Part shown: positions 6,985 through 8,231 of the stretch, in pieces | How positions within the stretch are numbered: position 1 is the stretch's first letter | How the letters are laid out: every line of letters begins with the position of its first letter | NCBI GenBank assembly: GCA_900545125.1 | Contig: UQXS01000108.1 | Span: 1 to 8,231 of the forward strand | Direction: 5' to 3' | Source: an uncultured Ruminococcus sp. | GTDB taxonomy: Bacteria > Bacillota > Clostridia > Oscillospirales > Ruminococcaceae | Length of the DNA: 8,231 nucleotides | Position numbers and translations under genes: made by a program | The notes under the pieces: generated by a model | Told to the model about the DNA's origin: nothing | The model's input: the letters and a program-made list of their open reading frames with translations, nothing else | The model's database searches: none

Positions 6985-7062
6985 TTTCCGGCTGTAAGCC
7001 GAAACATCTCGGGATGCTCCGCATTGATTCCGAAGATGAACAATAAATAACACAATGCGGAG
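6985..7062 (+). promoter_or_regulatory. Three adjoining hairpins in the leader of sepF
   Basis: The yggS-sepF gap is almost filled by three inverted repeats that abut without spare bases. Hairpin 1 (6985-7004) is TTT, a bulged C, CGGCT, loop GTA, AGCCG, AAA. Hairpin 2 (7005-7016) is CATC, loop TCGG, GATG. Hairpin 3 (7017-7062) is a perfect 10-bp pairing of CTCCGCATTG with CAATGCGGAG around a 26-base AT-rich loop. The last arm ends three bases before the sepF ribosome site. None is followed by a T-run, so an intrinsic terminator is unlikely. A role in RNA processing, stability or control of sepF translation is inferred. No known RNA family is recognised. Confidence 0.5.
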
Positions 7063-7065
7063 AAT

Positions 7066-7069
7066 GGAG
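7066..7069 (+). promoter_or_regulatory. Ribosome binding site of sepF
   Basis: GGAG sits six bases before the sepF ATG. A second GGAG at 7059-7062 lies inside the right arm of the upstream hairpin and is 13 bases from the start, too far for normal use; it could act as a decoy or standby site. Confidence 0.7.
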
Positions 7070-7075
7070 TAAAAA

Positions 7076-7549
7076 ATGAAACTTTTTGAGAACATCAAGG
7101 AATTTTTCTTCGCTCCTGAGGACGATGAAATGGAACAGTCTGATGTTCCGGTACGTCACACTGCAAGAAGCGAACGTCCGGGCTATCAGTCATCGGAACA
7201 GGAAGAATCCGCAAGTCCGGCAAATGAACCCGGACAGAGAAGAAACAAGGTTGTGAATATCCAGACTACAGCTCAGCTTCAGGTGGTTCTTGTAAAGCCC
7301 TCTGCTTTCACTGACGCAAAGCAGATCGCCGATCATCTCATCGACAAAAAGACGGTCGTTCTTAACCTTGAAACAGCATCACCCGAAAACAAGAGAAGAA
7401 TTATAGACTTCCTCGTAGGCGTTGCCTATGCAAACGGCGGAAGCCTGAAACCGGTCGCTAACCTGACATACATCATCACTCCATACAACGTGGGATTTAT
7501 CGGTGAAGATCTCGTGGGGGAGCTTGAAAACAACGGCGTATTTATCTGA
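7076..7549 (+). CDS. sepF: Cell division protein SepF
   Basis: SepF is a membrane-binding partner of FtsZ that helps anchor and align FtsZ filaments at the septum. The product is 157 residues (152 in B. subtilis). Residues 1-12 (MKLFENIKEFFF) form a short amphipathic helix, the expected membrane anchor. Residues 14-57 are a polar, charged, probably disordered linker. The SepF domain covers about 58-157: VVNIQTTAQLQVVLVKP, an ADHLIDKKTVVLNLE block at 85-99, KRRIIDFLVGVAYANGG at 106-122 with the conserved dimer-interface glycine, and the final strand block around TYIITPYNVG. All core elements are present. The stop codon overlaps the ylmH start by one base. It is preceded by a structured leader, so its level may be set partly after transcription begins. 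ftsZ is not in the window. Confidence 0.97.
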   Translation: MKLFENIKEFFFAPEDDEMEQSDVPVRHTARSERPGYQSSEQEESASPANEPGQRRNKVVNIQTTAQLQVVLVKPSAFTDAKQIADHLIDKKTVVLNLETASPENKRRIIDFLVGVAYANGGSLKPVANLTYIITPYNVGFIGEDLVGELENNGVFI

Positions 7550-8231
7550 TGAACGGAGCAGAGGATAAGTTCTTTGCGGCAAGGCTCGGAGATATTGTAA
7601 AACGCAGCGAACGTGACGGCTTATGCTGCTTTTCTAACTTCCTTGACGAAAAGCAGTGCGTGGAAGCACAGCGTTGGTGTCAGTATAATGCGGGTTCTCT
7701 GATGCACACGCTTTTCGGCGGTTTCCCGGATGCTAAAAGACGTATTCTTGCGGTTTTCCCTGACTATTACGAGGACTGCATTACGGATGAATTCCCTATA
7801 AAATGCCTGACCTTTACTTTCCGCAGGGGGGACAGGCTCACCCATCGGGATTTTCTCGGAACTTTTATGGGTCTCCGCCTGAAACGTGACGTTATCGGCG
7901 ATATTATAGTCGGCGAGGGGATAGCACAGGTCTTTGTTACCGATATTGCCGCAAGACTTATCATGTCGTCAGTTTCAAAAATCGGAAAGACAGGCGTGAA
8001 GATCTTCGACGACCGTCCGTTTCAGCTTGAAGTGAAACAGGAATTCCGCAACATCAGCGGAACGGTGGCATCAATGAGACTGGACTGCGTTGTCGGGCTT
8101 GCCGCAGGTGTAAGCCGTGAAAACGCCGCAAAACTTATCAGGTCTGAAAGAGTAGATATAAATCATCTTACGGCTTCGTCCGTTTCACAGGAACTTCATG
8201 CAGGTGATGTTCTTTCGATAAGAGGCTGCGG
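7549..8231 (+). CDS. ylmH: YlmH family S4-domain RNA-binding protein (partial, runs off the window)
   Basis: The reading frame stays open from the ATG at 7549 to the window end: 227 full codons plus two bases, with the true C-terminus missing. The N-terminal region matches YlmH, including the diagnostic DFLGTFMGLRLKRDVIGDIIV at about residues 101-121 (usually DFLGxxLxLGIxRxxIGDIxV). The S4 RNA-binding domain begins around residue 176 (MRLDCVVGLAAGVSRENAAKLIRSERVDIN) and reaches the GDVLSIRG motif at 219-226, which normally lies near the C-terminus, so only a short piece should be missing. YlmH homologues bind ribosomes or tRNA, and in B. subtilis one has been linked to ribosome-associated quality control. 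There is no clear ribosome site; the TGATG overlap with sepF indicates translation by coupling. In Firmicutes ylmH commonly sits just after sepF and before divIVA. Confidence 0.95.
   Translation, partial: MNGAEDKFFAARLGDIVKRSERDGLCCFSNFLDEKQCVEAQRWCQYNAGSLMHTLFGGFPDAKRRILAVFPDYYEDCITDEFPIKCLTFTFRRGDRLTHRDFLGTFMGLRLKRDVIGDIIVGEGIAQVFVTDIAARLIMSSVSKIGKTGVKIFDDRPFQLEVKQEFRNISGTVASMRLDCVVGLAAGVSRENAAKLIRSERVDINHLTASSVSQELHAGDVLSIRGC

Noticed and set aside
7024..7049. Possible sepF promoter (TTGATT with a downstream AT-rich TAAATA)
   Set aside because: The spacing between the two boxes is about 14 bases and the -10 is poor. The AT-richness is better explained as the loop of hairpin 3.

Overview
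The window is a densely packed stretch of bacterial chromosome in which every gene reads on the + strand. Several features point to a low- to mid-GC Firmicute of the class Clostridia, plausibly a Ruminococcus-like member of the Oscillospirales. These are a lipoprotein glycosidase with a Ser/Thr/Ala/Glu-rich linker, a MutL of the endonuclease type (no MutH needed), a Bacillus-type short Hfq, and the Gram-positive division cluster yggS-sepF-ylmH. The lineage is an inference from gene order and protein style, not from a marker gene.

Layout. Bases 9-1346 encode a GH3 (NagZ-like) surface lipoprotein. Bases 1393-1713 encode a small acidic protein I do not recognise. Bases 1726-4665 hold mutL and miaA, which together with hfq (4799-5038) form the widely conserved mutL-miaA-hfq order; mutS, often found just upstream, is absent here. 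hfq has its own probable promoter, an extended -10 (TGATATAAT) overlapping the miaA stop codon, and a roughly 120-base leader containing a long hairpin. Immediately downstream are a single-pass membrane protein of the HlyD adaptor type (5049-6305), the PLP-binding protein YggS (6295-6984, overlapping by 11 bases), an inter-gene segment with three back-to-back hairpins (6985-7062), sepF (7076-7549) and the start of ylmH (7549 to the window end, overlapping the sepF stop by one base).

Functionally the window joins genome maintenance (MutL), tRNA modification (MiaA) and RNA chaperoning (Hfq) to a cell-division/envelope block (HlyD-like, YggS, SepF, YlmH). Spacing is tight throughout: gaps are 46 bases or less except before hfq and before sepF, the two places where predicted RNA structure is also found. 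Those two leaders are therefore the most likely points of local control.

I see no mobile element, CRISPR array, tRNA, rRNA, toxin-antitoxin pair or defence system. Most of the window is ordinary housekeeping sequence. The items most worth a second look are the sepF hairpin triplet, the hfq promoter/leader, the uncharacterised HlyD-like protein in a division cluster, the GH3 protein with an altered catalytic-dyad residue, and the unrecognised 106-residue protein.
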